From NCBI GenBank assembly GCA_050732875.1, contig JBOHRQ010000002.1, positions 36,314 through 100,313 of the forward strand: 64,000 bases of DNA, read 5' to 3'. Position 1 is the stretch's first letter, and every line of letters starts with the position of its first letter. Below, piece by piece: positions 35,639 through 45,169 of the stretch. This stretch comes from DASRVA01 sp050732875 (GTDB lineage: Bacteria; Gemmatimonadota; Gemmatimonadetes; JACCXV01; JAHWKZ01). The translations under genes were made by a program, and so were the position numbers. Below the pieces are notes generated by a model. The model did no database searches. It was not told the origin of the DNA and saw only the letters and a program-made list of their open reading frames with translations.

Positions 35639-35851
35639 ATGGAAGCCATGGAAACGTTCGTCGTTCGCGTCTGGCGCTCGGCCGCAGCGGATGTCGTCTT
35701 GCCACCCGATCACTCCGCAATTCTCCGCGGTCTCGTGCAGCACGTCGGCTCGGGATGGTCGACGCCCTTCCGGAGCGGCGAGGAACTCTTGAGCGCACTG
35801 ACGACGGCGGAAACCGCCCACTACAAGGCCAACGACCAGGCCAGGAGGTAG
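35639..35851 (+). CDS. Small hypothetical protein
   Basis: A 70-residue soluble protein (61 to 67 if an inner ATG is used) beginning METFVVRVWRSAA and continuing ILRGLVQHVGSGWSTPFRSG EELL-type sequence. Similar short proteins occur beside other genes in environmental bacteria, but no function is known to me. It lies 22 bases after the CARDB-like gene and seven before the next gene, whose AGGAGG ribosome site overlaps its 3' end, so it belongs to the operon. It lacks a signal peptide, unlike its neighbours. Confidence 0.6.
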   Translation: MEAMETFVVRVWRSAAADVVLPPDHSAILRGLVQHVGSGWSTPFRSGEELLSALTTAETAHYKANDQARR

Positions 35852-35858
35852 TAGACCT

Positions 35859-36176
35859 ATGATCGCGAAGCTGAGCAACCCCATCGTGACGGCGCTGGCT
35901 ATGGCTGTCGCTCTCGCCTGCGAGGGCGGACCCACGGCCTCGCGGGAGCCGGACCATCAAGTGACTGCCGCGGCGGACACGCGCCTCGATCTCGCGGACG
36001 ACAGCGTCGAGAAAGCCGTCGCGCTGTTGCTGGCATCCCAGAGTCCGATCGCCTTGAAGCCCGACAGGCCGTTCGGGGGCCACCGGACCAAGGCCGTCTC
36101 CCTTCTCGAGCGGGCGCGCGAGGAGATCGCCGCCGCGAAAGCCTACGCGGACGACCCGAAGAACCAGGGCCCGTGA
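35859..36176 (+). CDS. Small predicted lipoprotein
   Basis: A 105-residue protein with a hydrophobic signal and a lipobox-like ALAC at about residues 18-21, then a mostly helical, charged mature part (SVEKAVALLLASQSPIALK, KAVSLLERAREEIAAAKAY). It is probably lipid-anchored in the periplasm. AGGAGG lies about nine bases before the ATG, inside the previous gene's 3' end, and the stop overlaps the next gene's GTG as GTGA. This tight packing ties it to the large outer-membrane protein that follows. Family not recognised. Confidence 0.62.
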   Translation: MIAKLSNPIVTALAMAVALACEGGPTASREPDHQVTAAADTRLDLADDSVEKAVALLLASQSPIALKPDRPFGGHRTKAVSLLERAREEIAAAKAYADDPKNQGP

Positions 36177-39100
36177 CGCTCTGCCACACGAACGGAGCCG
36201 GCCGGCGCGACGGGCGAGGGCCACGCCGGGCCATCGCCCCAATGCTCGTCACCTTGGCGGGGCTGGGTCTCGTGCCCGACCACGCCAGGGCCCAGGACTT
36301 CAGCGCCCAGATCTCCCCCAACCCCGCCCGGCTGGTGGCCGGCGGGCCCTCCCGTCCGGTGACGGTCTCGACGACGGTCACGGGCGGCTTCTCGGTCGAC
36401 ATCCTCTACTCCTTCTCCGGCTTCCCGGCCGGGATCTCGACCGGCGGGACACAGGTCGTGGTGGATCCCTACCCTCCGGTGACGTTCACGTTCAGCGCCG
36501 CGCCCGGTGTGCCGCGGGGGACTTACGCGGGGATCCTGACGGGCACGACCCCCGACGCCACCCTCAGCAAGAGCTTCCCGATGACGGTGATCGTGGAGCG
36601 CCCCGACTTCTCGCTATCGGTCGCCCCGTCGAGCGTGTCGGTCGAGCGGGGCGGCACGGCCACGGTGACGGTCACGCCCCTCCCGATCGACGGCTTCAGC
36701 GGCTCCGTATCCGTGGTCTCCCCGGTCCTTTCCGGCATCGCCTTCGATCCGGCCTCGTTCGAGCTTCCACCGGGGGGGTCGCGGACGGTGACCATCGCCG
36801 TCTCTCCTTCGGCCCCCATCGGCGCGATCATCGGCGCGTTCGTCGGGACGGCGGCACAGGTCGCGGGCAAGCGGGCGGCTTCCGTGCGGGTCCAGGTGAC
36901 CGGGCCGCCGCCGCCCCCGCCGGCGGCGGGAGACTTCTCGCTGACCGCGTCGCCGGCCAGCCTCTCGCTCGCCCCCGGGGAGTCAGGCGTCGTGGATGTC
37001 TCCGCCGTCGGGACGGGCGGCTTCGCGGGATCGATCATGGTCAGCGGCAGCGGGGCCGATCTCTCCCTCCAGCCCGCCGCCTTCGCGCTTGCTCCAGGCT
37101 CCGGGCAGGCGGTCGTGGTGACCGTCTCCGAGACCGCTCCAGCGGGCGCGATCGCGCTGGTCTTCTCGGGCACCGCGGTCGGAATCGCCGGTGCCCGCAC
37201 CGCCATGGCGAGCGTGGTCGTCGCCGCCTCGAGCGCGCCGGCCATCCGCTCCATCACCCCGCCCTCGGTCGTGACCGGAACGACGGGGAACGTGCTCCGG
37301 GTGACGGGGGAGGGCTTCGCCGCCGGGGCGGTCATCTCGTCGGGCTCGCCCGGAGTTCAGGTGACGGCGGCGCGGATCCTGGGACCGGGCGCGGCGGAGG
37401 TCATGATCGCGGTCCGGCCGGACGCGTCGCCCGGTCCCTACCGGCTCGATCTGCGAAACCCGGACGGAGGGATGGCGGCCGGTGGCGCCATGCTGCTGGT
37501 CTATCCGGCGGGAGCGCTTTCGGCGCCGCTCGCCGTGACCGCGGCGGCGATCGTCTATCCGCGTCCCTGGCAGATGCTGGCGCCCGACGAATCCATTCAC
37601 GCTCGGGGGCTCCTCGCCACCTCGGGGATGGGCACCGTCATCGGGACGTGGCTCCTGGACGGGTTCCCGTTCGACCGCTTCACCCGGATCGTGACGGGCG
37701 GCTTCCCGGTCGAGGTCCGCTCGACGATCCCGATCCCGATTTCCTTCACCGGCGAGCACCGGCTCGAGCTGGCGATCGAGAGTCCGCAGAGCCTGCCGCC
37801 CCGTGAGGTGCCCTTCTTCCAGGCGACGGAGAGCCGCACGGCTCTCAAGGTCCTCGCCCCCGATGAGGGCGCCATCGTCGATCCGGACGACCCCGTCTTC
37901 CGCTGGACCCTCGTGCCCGGCGCATCCGGCTATGAAGTCGAGATCCAGGACACGGGCGAAAGCGATTCGGGGGATCGGCCGTGGACTTCGGTCCGTCGCC
38001 GGACCGCCGAGACCGAGTGGCGGCCCGAGGAGGCCCTGCTGCGGACCCTTGGCGCGGGAGCCAAGCGCTTCCGGGTGCGGGCCGTGTTCCCTGGCGAGGT
38101 CCTGGGAGATCCCACCGCGTGGCTTCCGGTCCTCTTCCCGCAGCCCGCCGAGGACGGCGGGGGTGGCGCCCTGCCCGGGACGGGGGAAGCGGGCGTGGGG
38201 GATGCCCCGTTCCGCCTGGTCTCGGCCCTCGCCGCCCCGCGCGGCGACCCAGCCCCCGAGCGGGGCCCGGACGCCCTCCAGGAGGCGACCGCGACCGGCG
38301 GCGAGGTCGGTGTCTCCCTCATGAGCACCACCACGACGATCGCTTCCGACTTCGAGGATCCGCCGCCGCTGACCCGCCTCCAGCTCTCGACCCAGACCGA
38401 CTGGCGGGGCGCCGTCTTCGACCAGCAGGCGACGGCCGACCTCTCGGGCAGCCACGACATCGAGGACCCCTGGAACGCGCGCGAGGAGAGTCGCGCCTGG
38501 CTGACCCGCTTGGGCGCCACCGAAGGCCGCTTCCGCCAGGAGGCCGCGCTCGGCTTCGCCCCGCCCTCGTTCTTCGACCAGACCGAGTTTCTGACCGTGG
38601 CCACTTCAGGCGGCGGGCTCCAGGGGACCTTCGGGTCACCCCTGGGGAGCGTCTCCTACTACCGCTCCCTCGACCTCAGCGCCAACGGCGGCTTCGCTGC
38701 CGTCGAGCCCGACATCGACGCCGCCGCCTGGCATGCGGCGGACGCCGCGGGGCGCTTCCTGTTCCGGACGATGTGGCTCCAAGTCAGCGATCCGGCGATC
38801 GACGACTTCTCGGCCGGCGGCGAGGGCCGGGCGCTGGGCGTGATCGGCGTCGCCCACGTCAAGCCGTGGCTCAGGCTCCTGGGTGAGGCGGCCGGCGGCG
38901 AGTTCGAACCCGGCCTGGGGAGCTTCGAGGAAAAGCGCGACGGCAACGCCTTCCGCCTCGCCCTGGACGGCACGGCCGGCACTTTCGGCTACGGCTTCCT
39001 GGTCGGCCGGACGGGCGAAGGGTTCGTCAATCCCGCCAACCGCGGCTTCACCCCGGGCGGGGTGTCGGATCGGACGCGGGCCGAGCTCTCGCTCTCGAAG

Positions 39101-39904
39101 TACTTCGGCCAGGCGTTCCTGTCCGGCAAGTACAGCCACGTCCGGGGCGGGATCGCCGAGGGAGCGGCCGATCCCGGGACGACCGAGAACGGCGCCGGCG
39201 TCCTCTTCTCCCTGCCCGTCGGCCAGCGGGTCTCGATTTCCACCGGCGGCAACCTGACCAGCCAACAGGGGGACGCCCTGGACGAGCTCGGACTCCCCGA
39301 GACCGACCGCACCCAGAAAGGGCTCGACCTCAACGTGACCGAGCGCCTGGGACCCCTGAGCCTCTCCCAGACGCTGGCCTGGCAGGACTTCACCGACCGC
39401 GTCCAGCCGATCCTCGACCAGGAAGTGACCACCTTGAGCCTCGCCGCCAGCGGCGCCCTCGCCCCGGCCGTCAGCTTGTCGGCCAACGTGTCCAACACGC
39501 GCACGCGGGCCGCCCCCGAGATCGGCACGACCCGCCAGATCCTGATCTCCCTCCAGCCCGCGTTCACTCTCCCCAAGGCCTGGCTCTCGTTCACCCCCCG
39601 CGCCGCCTGGACCCGCGTCGCCAACGACCTCGACGACAGCGAGTTCAAGTCCGACCAGTACCAGACCGTCCTGCGCTGGTCGCCGCCCTGGGCCGGCGCG
39701 TTCCTCAACCTCGAGGTCGCGAGCGACTGGACCCGCAGCTGGACCGGTCTCGATGCCGACGTTCCGGACTTCGAACGCCAGACCGTGCTGACGCTCACCC
39801 TCAACTGGCGCTTCGATCGGGCGTGGGCGGGGAGCGCGGCCTCCGATCCCAACCCGCCCCAGGTCGCGCTCGTGAACCATCGCCGAATGGAGGAATTCGA
39901 ATGA
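36173..39904 (+). CDS. Large exported Ig/TIG-domain protein with predicted beta-barrel
   Basis: A 1243-residue exported protein and the centrepiece of the cluster. A signal peptide ends about residue 41 (ARAQD). Three immunoglobulin-like sandwich modules follow (about 42-130, 143-228 and 236-350, the last two separated by a PPPPPAA linker), each with phrases such as FSLSVAPSSVSVERGGTATV or FSLTASPASLSLAPGE. A TIG/IPT domain (about 355-450, SITPPSVVTGTTGNVLRVTG) and another sandwich region (about 560-660) come next. From about residue 715 to 1225 the pattern becomes alternating beta strands of an outer-membrane barrel (WLTRLGATEGRFRQEAALGF, TVLTLTLNWRFDRAW). The start GTG overlaps the previous stop by four bases. 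It could be a surface display or export pore; no experimentally known homologue is recognised. Confidence 0.72.
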   Translation: MTLCHTNGAGRRDGRGPRRAIAPMLVTLAGLGLVPDHARAQDFSAQISPNPARLVAGGPSRPVTVSTTVTGGFSVDILYSFSGFPAGISTGGTQVVVDPYPPVTFTFSAAPGVPRGTYAGILTGTTPDATLSKSFPMTVIVERPDFSLSVAPSSVSVERGGTATVTVTPLPIDGFSGSVSVVSPVLSGIAFDPASFELPPGGSRTVTIAVSPSAPIGAIIGAFVGTAAQVAGKRAASVRVQVTGPPPPPPAAGDFSLTASPASLSLAPGESGVVDVSAVGTGGFAGSIMVSGSGADLSLQPAAFALAPGSGQAVVVTVSETAPAGAIALVFSGTAVGIAGARTAMASVVVAASSAPAIRSITPPSVVTGTTGNVLRVTGEGFAAGAVISSGSPGVQVTAARILGPGAAEVMIAVRPDASPGPYRLDLRNPDGGMAAGGAMLLVYPAGALSAPLAVTAAAIVYPRPWQMLAPDESIHARGLLATSGMGTVIGTWLLDGFPFDRFTRIVTGGFPVEVRSTIPIPISFTGEHRLELAIESPQSLPPREVPFFQATESRTALKVLAPDEGAIVDPDDPVFRWTLVPGASGYEVEIQDTGESDSGDRPWTSVRRRTAETEWRPEEALLRTLGAGAKRFRVRAVFPGEVLGDPTAWLPVLFPQPAEDGGGGALPGTGEAGVGDAPFRLVSALAAPRGDPAPERGPDALQEATATGGEVGVSLMSTTTTIASDFEDPPPLTRLQLSTQTDWRGAVFDQQATADLSGSHDIEDPWNAREESRAWLTRLGATEGRFRQEAALGFAPPSFFDQTEFLTVATSGGGLQGTFGSPLGSVSYYRSLDLSANGGFAAVEPDIDAAAWHAADAAGRFLFRTMWLQVSDPAIDDFSAGGEGRALGVIGVAHVKPWLRLLGEAAGGEFEPGLGSFEEKRDGNAFRLALDGTAGTFGYGFLVGRTGEGFVNPANRGFTPGGVSDRTRAELSLSKYFGQAFLSGKYSHVRGGIAEGAADPGTTENGAGVLFSLPVGQRVSISTGGNLTSQQGDALDELGLPETDRTQKGLDLNVTERLGPLSLSQTLAWQDFTDRVQPILDQEVTTLSLAASGALAPAVSLSANVSNTRTRAAPEIGTTRQILISLQPAFTLPKAWLSFTPRAAWTRVANDLDDSEFKSDQYQTVLRWSPPWAGAFLNLEVASDWTRSWTGLDADVPDFERQTVLTLTLNWRFDRAWAGSAASDPNPPQVALVNHRRMEEFE

Positions 39905-41226
39905 ACCCGTACCGTCTCATGGCTCTGACCGTCCTGGCCTTCACGCTGGGGAGCCCGGCCACCATCGTGGCCCAGCGCGAGACCGAGCCGAGACTGCCCG
40001 GAGCGCCTGTGCTCCGCGCCGCAGCACCTCCCCAGGCGGATTTCGCCATCACGACCAAGATCGAGCCGGCCGAGCATCTAGGGCCGTGTCCGGCGGAGGT
40101 CGCGTTCATCGCCACCATCGCGGCCAAGAAGGCCGGTCCGGTCAAGTATCGACTGCGCACCTCGGACAACGCCTACGATCCCGTGCGCGAGATGATGTTC
40201 ACCGCGCCCGGCACCAAGACGTTCGCGGTCTCCCGGAACCTTCCGCCGCCCGGGTCGGGCTGGGGCTATTTCGAGATCGTAGGCCCGGTAAGCGCCTCGT
40301 CGGAGATGGCCTACTACGACATCAAGTGCACGAACGATCCGGTGGCTCCCTCGTCCGCCCGACCCCCGCGACCCCAGCCGCCAGGGGAGCGCTCGCCGAC
40401 ACTGGGGCAGCCGGCTCCGACCGTCCAGGCGATCCCGGGAGGCCCGTTGCAGTTGGCAGAGGCCGAGCTGGTCACGACGTCGGCCGCCTTGCAGCCGCCG
40501 CTGCCGACCGAGGGTCAGAAGATCAAGGTGCTGGCCACTGTCCAGAACCAGGGCGGGATGCCCAGCCAGAACGGTCTTGGCCTCCTGCTCATGTGCGATC
40601 AGCTGCCCGGGCAGCCCAAATGCCCGGGGGCGGGGCCTTTCTCCACCACCCTTCCCAGCATTCCGGCCGGTCAGATCCATCAGGCGACCGTCTCGCCCGC
40701 CGTCACGTGGCCGGCCGGCAAATACCGCCTCGTCGTGGGGACCGACATGATCTTCGCCAACGACTTCGTCGATCTCGAGCTGGTGGTAAAGCCGACGAAG
40801 TTCGGCGGTGCGTTTGATCCGTCGGGGAGCTACGGCGGCGTACCCATGCGCGAGGGCGAGGTTCAGGAACAGGACGATCTGGGCGAGCCCGGCGAGGAGC
40901 GCGGCCTCAACCCCCAGCCCGAGCCGCCGTCGGCCGAGGCGAGGCCGGGGCTCGTTCCCCATGCTCGCGTGCGTGCAGCGGCCGCGAAAGCCTTCATGGC
41001 GCCCCTCTGGAACGGCAAGCGGGTCGACCTCTGCCTAGTGTGGGGCGGCCAGTGCGGCGAGCCCGCGGCAACCGAGTTCTGCAAGCTCTCGGGTTATGCC
41101 GAGGCGACCGACTGGAAGCCGGCGAACGACATCGGGTCCAAGACGCCGACCGTCGTGCTGTCCAGCAGTCAGGTCTGCAGCGACGCGTCCTGCGATGGAT
41201 TCGCGTCGATCACGTGCTCGCAGTGA
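39901..41226 (+). CDS. Exported protein with CARDB-like, GLNPQPEPPS and Cys-rich modules
   Basis: A 441-residue secreted protein. The signal peptide ends around residue 24 (TIVAQ). The N-terminal sandwich (about 45-135) is followed by a Pro-rich linker and a CARDB-like domain (about 180-295, ELVTTSAALQPPLPTEGQKI, TWPAGKYRLVVG). GLNPQPEPPS is at residues 335-344. The C-terminus is a cysteine-rich module (LVWGGQCGEPAATEFCKLSG, then QVCSDASCDGFASITCSQ at the end), a pattern also seen in secreted proteins of other bacteria. The ATG overlaps the upstream stop as ATGA and follows GGAGG. The gene at 42327 is its paralogue over the CARDB-like and GLNPQPEPPS parts. Confidence 0.75.
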   Translation: MNPYRLMALTVLAFTLGSPATIVAQRETEPRLPGAPVLRAAAPPQADFAITTKIEPAEHLGPCPAEVAFIATIAAKKAGPVKYRLRTSDNAYDPVREMMFTAPGTKTFAVSRNLPPPGSGWGYFEIVGPVSASSEMAYYDIKCTNDPVAPSSARPPRPQPPGERSPTLGQPAPTVQAIPGGPLQLAEAELVTTSAALQPPLPTEGQKIKVLATVQNQGGMPSQNGLGLLLMCDQLPGQPKCPGAGPFSTTLPSIPAGQIHQATVSPAVTWPAGKYRLVVGTDMIFANDFVDLELVVKPTKFGGAFDPSGSYGGVPMREGEVQEQDDLGEPGEERGLNPQPEPPSAEARPGLVPHARVRAAAAKAFMAPLWNGKRVDLCLVWGGQCGEPAATEFCKLSGYAEATDWKPANDIGSKTPTVVLSSSQVCSDASCDGFASITCSQ

Positions 41227-41294
41227 AGTCCTCGCAAAAACACTGCGTGTTGGCCGGCTCGACGCTCCGGATCTCATCAGGAAGGAGAAGGTCC

Positions 41295-42230
41295 ATGAAA
41301 GCAAGACGACATTTCGCGGCTTCGCTGACAGCGGCCCTGCTGGTCTCATTGTCGCCGGCGGCAGGGGCTCAAAACCCCTGGGACGTGACCCCCACCGGGA
41401 TCGGCGTCATCGAGAAGGGATCCAACGTTCTGATGGGCGAGGTGGTCGGATCGCCTTCGGCCCCAACTTTCGACGAGGGCACTGAGATCCAGATCACGTG
41501 CTTTTACAAATACCTGGCGGGAGCCAAATCGACGCCCCCGACATGGTTCGTGGACATCCTCGTCGATGGAAAGCAGGTCGCGCGGCTGACGGCCTACAAC
41601 CACGAGTGGAAGACCTCCAGCAAGTCGGGCATCGACATCAGCAAGGGCGGCCTCTACTCGAGCAGCTCCTTCCAGATCGTGGACAAGGCCTATCCGGCGA
41701 TCGCGACCTGGAAGGCTGTCGGGGGCGGCGCTCACACGATGCGGTGCGTGCTCGACCCCGACCACCGGCTCCCCGAGAAGAACGAGGCCAACAATCTGAC
41801 GGAGAAGAAGATCCAGGTGAAGGCGAACATGCCACTGAACGCCATGAAGAACGCCCTGGATCAGGCCAGTGGTGGGAGAGGCTCATCGGCCACACGCGCG
41901 AGCATCGCCGACCAACCCGCCGGACAGGCGATCGCCAAGCCCCGGGTCAACTTGCTCTCCGGGGCCAACACGAAGTCGTGCCGGACGTCGCTCTCGGCCA
42001 CCGTGGCTCTGAACCCGAGCGAGCTCTCCTCGCCCGGCTTCCAGCCCGCGCCGGACGGCGTGCCCCAGGCCAAGCTGACCCTGTACCTCGAGGACTCGAG
42101 CGCCAAGGGGAACTACGTCCATTGCGACTATGCCAGCAACAAAGGGGACGTCAAGCTGTCGACGACGCTCCAGTGCAAGGAGGCGTCCCCGACGCCCGGG
42201 GTGCCGCACGGCTATCGCTGCTCGCCGTGA
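41295..42230 (+). CDS. Exported CARDB-type protein
   Basis: A 311-residue exported protein. The signal peptide covers about residues 1-25 (SPAAGAQ). The first domain (about 45-170) ends in CVLDPDHRLPEKNEANNLTE, which is a clear CARDB-type closing signature, and the second part (about 210-311) is another strand-rich region with paired cysteines (SCRTSLSATVALNPSEL to GYRCSP). The start is the ATG at 41295 with AAGGAG nine bases upstream. It lies 68 bases after the preceding gene on the same strand. Role: structural or binding component of the secreted assembly, inferred from context only. Confidence 0.75.
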   Translation: MKARRHFAASLTAALLVSLSPAAGAQNPWDVTPTGIGVIEKGSNVLMGEVVGSPSAPTFDEGTEIQITCFYKYLAGAKSTPPTWFVDILVDGKQVARLTAYNHEWKTSSKSGIDISKGGLYSSSSFQIVDKAYPAIATWKAVGGGAHTMRCVLDPDHRLPEKNEANNLTEKKIQVKANMPLNAMKNALDQASGGRGSSATRASIADQPAGQAIAKPRVNLLSGANTKSCRTSLSATVALNPSELSSPGFQPAPDGVPQAKLTLYLEDSSAKGNYVHCDYASNKGDVKLSTTLQCKEASPTPGVPHGYRCSP

Positions 42231-42259
42231 GCGGGGGTGACGACCACTCGCGACGACCC

Positions 42260-42313
42260 GAGTTCTGCAAGCGATCGGGCTACGGCTTCGCGTCGATCAC
42301 GTGCTCGAAATGA
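42260..42313 (+). pseudogene. Remnant of the Cys-rich C-terminal module
   Basis: The 17-residue frame EFCKRSGYGFASITCSK followed by TGA lies between two intact genes. It matches both ends of the C-terminal module of the 39901 gene, whose EFCKLSGY and GFASITCSQ are separated by about 35 residues, so the middle has been deleted. The 3' block is identical over about 21 bases. It overlaps the ribosome site region of the next gene. Confidence 0.7.
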
Positions 42314-42326
42314 GGAGGTATCCACC

Positions 42327-45098
42327 ATGAAGCACGGTCTCTGGATCGCGTGCCTCTCGACCGGACTCTTCGTCCTCTCGGCGACCGGGCTCCGGGCCCA
42401 GGAGGCGCCCGCGAGGGCGCGTCCCCAGCCGCCGCCCGCGGTCTCCCCACGACCCGCGGTCCCCCCGCCGGCCGTGTCTCAACCGGTCGCCCGCCGGCCC
42501 GTTCCGACGGCGGCCAGGCTCGTGACGACCTCGGCCAGGACTGATCCGGCTCGGCCCACGGCTGGCGACAGGGTTCGCATCCTCGCGATCCTCCAGAACC
42601 AGGGGACCGCGGCCAGCGAACGCGGGCTCGAACTCCTCGTACGGTGCACGGCGGTTCGGGGTGGGCCGGAATGTCCGTCCAGCCCCTTCGACACCTCGCT
42701 CCCCGGAATCGAGCCCGGGAAGAGCGCACGCGCCATGGTCGACCTCGGAAGCGAGTGGCCCGCTGGCGAGTACCGGCTCAAGGTCGGCCTGGAAGACTCG
42801 CGGAAGGCGGTGGCGCTCGGCCTGACCGTTGGCCCGAGCATGGCCCGGGCGGAACAGGAACAGGCTCGCGCGAGAAGAGAGGCTCCGCGGCCGGGTGAGG
42901 AGCAGGGCCTCAACCCGCAGCCGGAGCCGCCCTCCGCCCAGGCGCCAGCCCGCGTTCTGCCGCCGACCGCCGGATCGCGCCCGAATCCTGGGCGTCCGGC
43001 CCCCGAACCCGAGCCGCCGGGCCGGCAGAGAGCCGCGAATCCTCCGCCCGGACGGGCGGTCCTCGAGCGCTCTCCCACTCCGGTCCTGCCGATCACTCGG
43101 CCCGTCCCTCCTCCCCCCTCGGCTCGGGCCGCTGAGCAGCCCCTTCCGAGTCCATCGGCGCCGAGCGCTTCCATGGACGCCGGCCCGGCCGACGACACCG
43201 TTGTCCAGCCGCCGGGAGCGGTTCCCCTTCCGGCCGGCCCCAGCCTCGCCTTCGCGAAGCCGGTCGTAGACCAGGGGCCCGTGCCGGGCGGCACGACGAC
43301 GACCGTGTACAAGAGCGGCCTCAAAGTCCAGCTGATCTGGAGCTCGGCATACCAGGATGCCTTCGAATGGCGCTGGCAGGTCGCCCTCTTTCCCTTCCCA
43401 CCGACCGCCAGCCTGTCGCCCCCGGCCCTGCTTGCCGGGGACGAGCCGCCGGTGGGGGTTTTCTCGATCGATCTCGGAAGCTTCCCGCCGCTGGGAGGCG
43501 CCGCGAAGCCTCCGCTCACCGCCTCGGCCGGCGGACCCGTGGGCGAGATCATGGCGGGAGCACAGCCGCCCGCCGCGCCCGCCGGGGGTGGGGAGACCCT
43601 GCAGGCCGTGAAGCCGCCGCCGGTCGGCCAGAAGCCCCCGACCGGCGACCTGCCGCCCGCGATCGACGAAGGCAATGCCGGCCAACCGGCGTCAGCGGCC
43701 GCCGGCCCGAAAGCGGCCGTGACGCTCGGGCAGCAGAGCGAGCCGGGCCTGCCCGACACGCCGATCGACTTCCACATCCGCCTGATCCCCCTGAAGGACG
43801 GCCAGCCGGCGGGACCGCCGTCGAACACGGTGGTCGCCCACTACCTTCCTGGGCTTTCGCCCGCAGACGAAGACATCAAGAACTACTTCGAACAGAAGGC
43901 CGAGAAGGAAGCCAAGCTCGCCGAGATGACCGAGCAGGCCCGGGTGTTCGAGGTCGCCATCCTCTCGTGGAAGGCGGCGATCTTCGAGGACCCCAACGAG
44001 TGGGGCTGCATCGTGGTCGTGAAGAACCCCTACTATCAAGAGGGCTTCCATCCACTGATGCTCTTCAAGGAGGGCGGCACGTACTGCCCGCCAAAGGATC
44101 CGTCCAAGATGGAGAAGAGCACCGGGGAGAAGATCCTCGAGGGCGTCGAGGGCTTCGGCAAGGCGTGGGACGGTCTCGGCTGGGCTTTGGATCAGGCGAA
44201 GCAGTGGGTCGCCTCCCAGTTCGCCGAGACCTTCCCCTGCGAATGGCTCGGGGACGACCTCGAGTCGGACTGCGAGAGCGTCGCCAAGCAGGTGGCCGAG
44301 GCCGCCATCTCCGCCGGTCTCGTCGCCGCAGGGGTACCGCCCGCGCTCCCGAGCGTCGCCGAGCTCCAGGGCATGGCCGAAGGGAAGGTCGTGGACGGGG
44401 CCGTCAACTACACCTGCACCACGATAGAGACGAACGGGGGCACATGTACCCCCGAGATGCGCGCGGCGCTCGCCAAGATCTACCAGGAAGGGCTCGACCA
44501 GCTCCAGGAGAATCTTGTGAAACAGGCCCAGGAACCGGGCTGCGGAGATGGCCAGACGGCGAAGGAGCACGGGCTTCTGCCCCTGCCCTGCTTCAACGAT
44601 TTTCCGGGAACCGAGGTCAAGCCCGCCCCCGGCTCGGTCGACGAGTCGCCTCAGGTAATGGTCCGGGTGCGCCGGATCAAGTCGGATCCTGACTTCCCGC
44701 TGGCATGCCGGATGTCCGTGGGCCTCTTCCTCGAGAACTATTTCCCCGGCGGCACGGTGGGAGGATCCTTCTCGAACCAGTACGTGCCGGCCGGACCGAT
44801 CGAGGGATACCCGTTCAAGTGGGGCCAGGCCGACGTGCCTGGCCTGTCGGTGGGTCAGACAGCGGTGCTGACCGTTTCGTTGGGGCCCAAAGAACCCTTC
44901 TTCCTGCCCGGCAACGCTTTCTTCCCGTTCCAGTGGGATGACTGGCTGGCTCTATATCTGGGCGGGAACGGGCCGCTGACGGTGAGCGTCAGCACCACCC
45001 AGGACATCGTGCTGTCGCCCGAGACCGGTGGGTATTATCCGACGCTCCCGTGCGCGGAGGCGGCCGCGCTGAACGTGCAGATACCGGAGCACCTGTAG
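42327..45098 (+). CDS. Large exported protein, CARDB-like plus proline-rich linker
   Basis: A 923-residue exported protein. The signal peptide ends near residue 24 (GLRAQ). A CARDB-like domain at about 60-170 (ARLVTTSARTDPARPTAGDR, SEWPAGEYRLKVGLEDS) is paralogous to that of the 39901 gene, and GLNPQPEPPS recurs at residues 194-203. A long Pro/Ala-rich, presumably unfolded stretch (about 205-340) follows, then a sandwich-like region (about 345-510), a helical cysteine-containing segment (about 520-770, EKILEGVEGFGKAWDGLGWA) and a C-terminal strand-rich domain (about 785-923). The ATG follows GAGGAGG. It could be a surface fibre, adhesin or secreted toxin-like protein; no catalytic motif was seen. 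Confidence 0.72.
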   Translation: MKHGLWIACLSTGLFVLSATGLRAQEAPARARPQPPPAVSPRPAVPPPAVSQPVARRPVPTAARLVTTSARTDPARPTAGDRVRILAILQNQGTAASERGLELLVRCTAVRGGPECPSSPFDTSLPGIEPGKSARAMVDLGSEWPAGEYRLKVGLEDSRKAVALGLTVGPSMARAEQEQARARREAPRPGEEQGLNPQPEPPSAQAPARVLPPTAGSRPNPGRPAPEPEPPGRQRAANPPPGRAVLERSPTPVLPITRPVPPPPSARAAEQPLPSPSAPSASMDAGPADDTVVQPPGAVPLPAGPSLAFAKPVVDQGPVPGGTTTTVYKSGLKVQLIWSSAYQDAFEWRWQVALFPFPPTASLSPPALLAGDEPPVGVFSIDLGSFPPLGGAAKPPLTASAGGPVGEIMAGAQPPAAPAGGGETLQAVKPPPVGQKPPTGDLPPAIDEGNAGQPASAAAGPKAAVTLGQQSEPGLPDTPIDFHIRLIPLKDGQPAGPPSNTVVAHYLPGLSPADEDIKNYFEQKAEKEAKLAEMTEQARVFEVAILSWKAAIFEDPNEWGCIVVVKNPYYQEGFHPLMLFKEGGTYCPPKDPSKMEKSTGEKILEGVEGFGKAWDGLGWALDQAKQWVASQFAETFPCEWLGDDLESDCESVAKQVAEAAISAGLVAAGVPPALPSVAELQGMAEGKVVDGAVNYTCTTIETNGGTCTPEMRAALAKIYQEGLDQLQENLVKQAQEPGCGDGQTAKEHGLLPLPCFNDFPGTEVKPAPGSVDESPQVMVRVRRIKSDPDFPLACRMSVGLFLENYFPGGTVGGSFSNQYVPAGPIEGYPFKWGQADVPGLSVGQTAVLTVSLGPKEPFFLPGNAFFPFQWDDWLALYLGGNGPLTVSVSTTQDIVLSPETGGYYPTLPCAEAAALNVQIPEHL

Positions 45099-45169
45099 CT
45101 CCCGGCAGAAGACTCAGGCAGAGTTTATGGACCAACTGGGAATGATCAACGAGGAGAAAGGAGGGTCAC

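Noticed and set aside
38636..39880. Minus-strand frame opposite the barrel region
   Set aside because: Composition typical of an antisense shadow; the plus strand has signal peptide, domains and tight gene overlaps.
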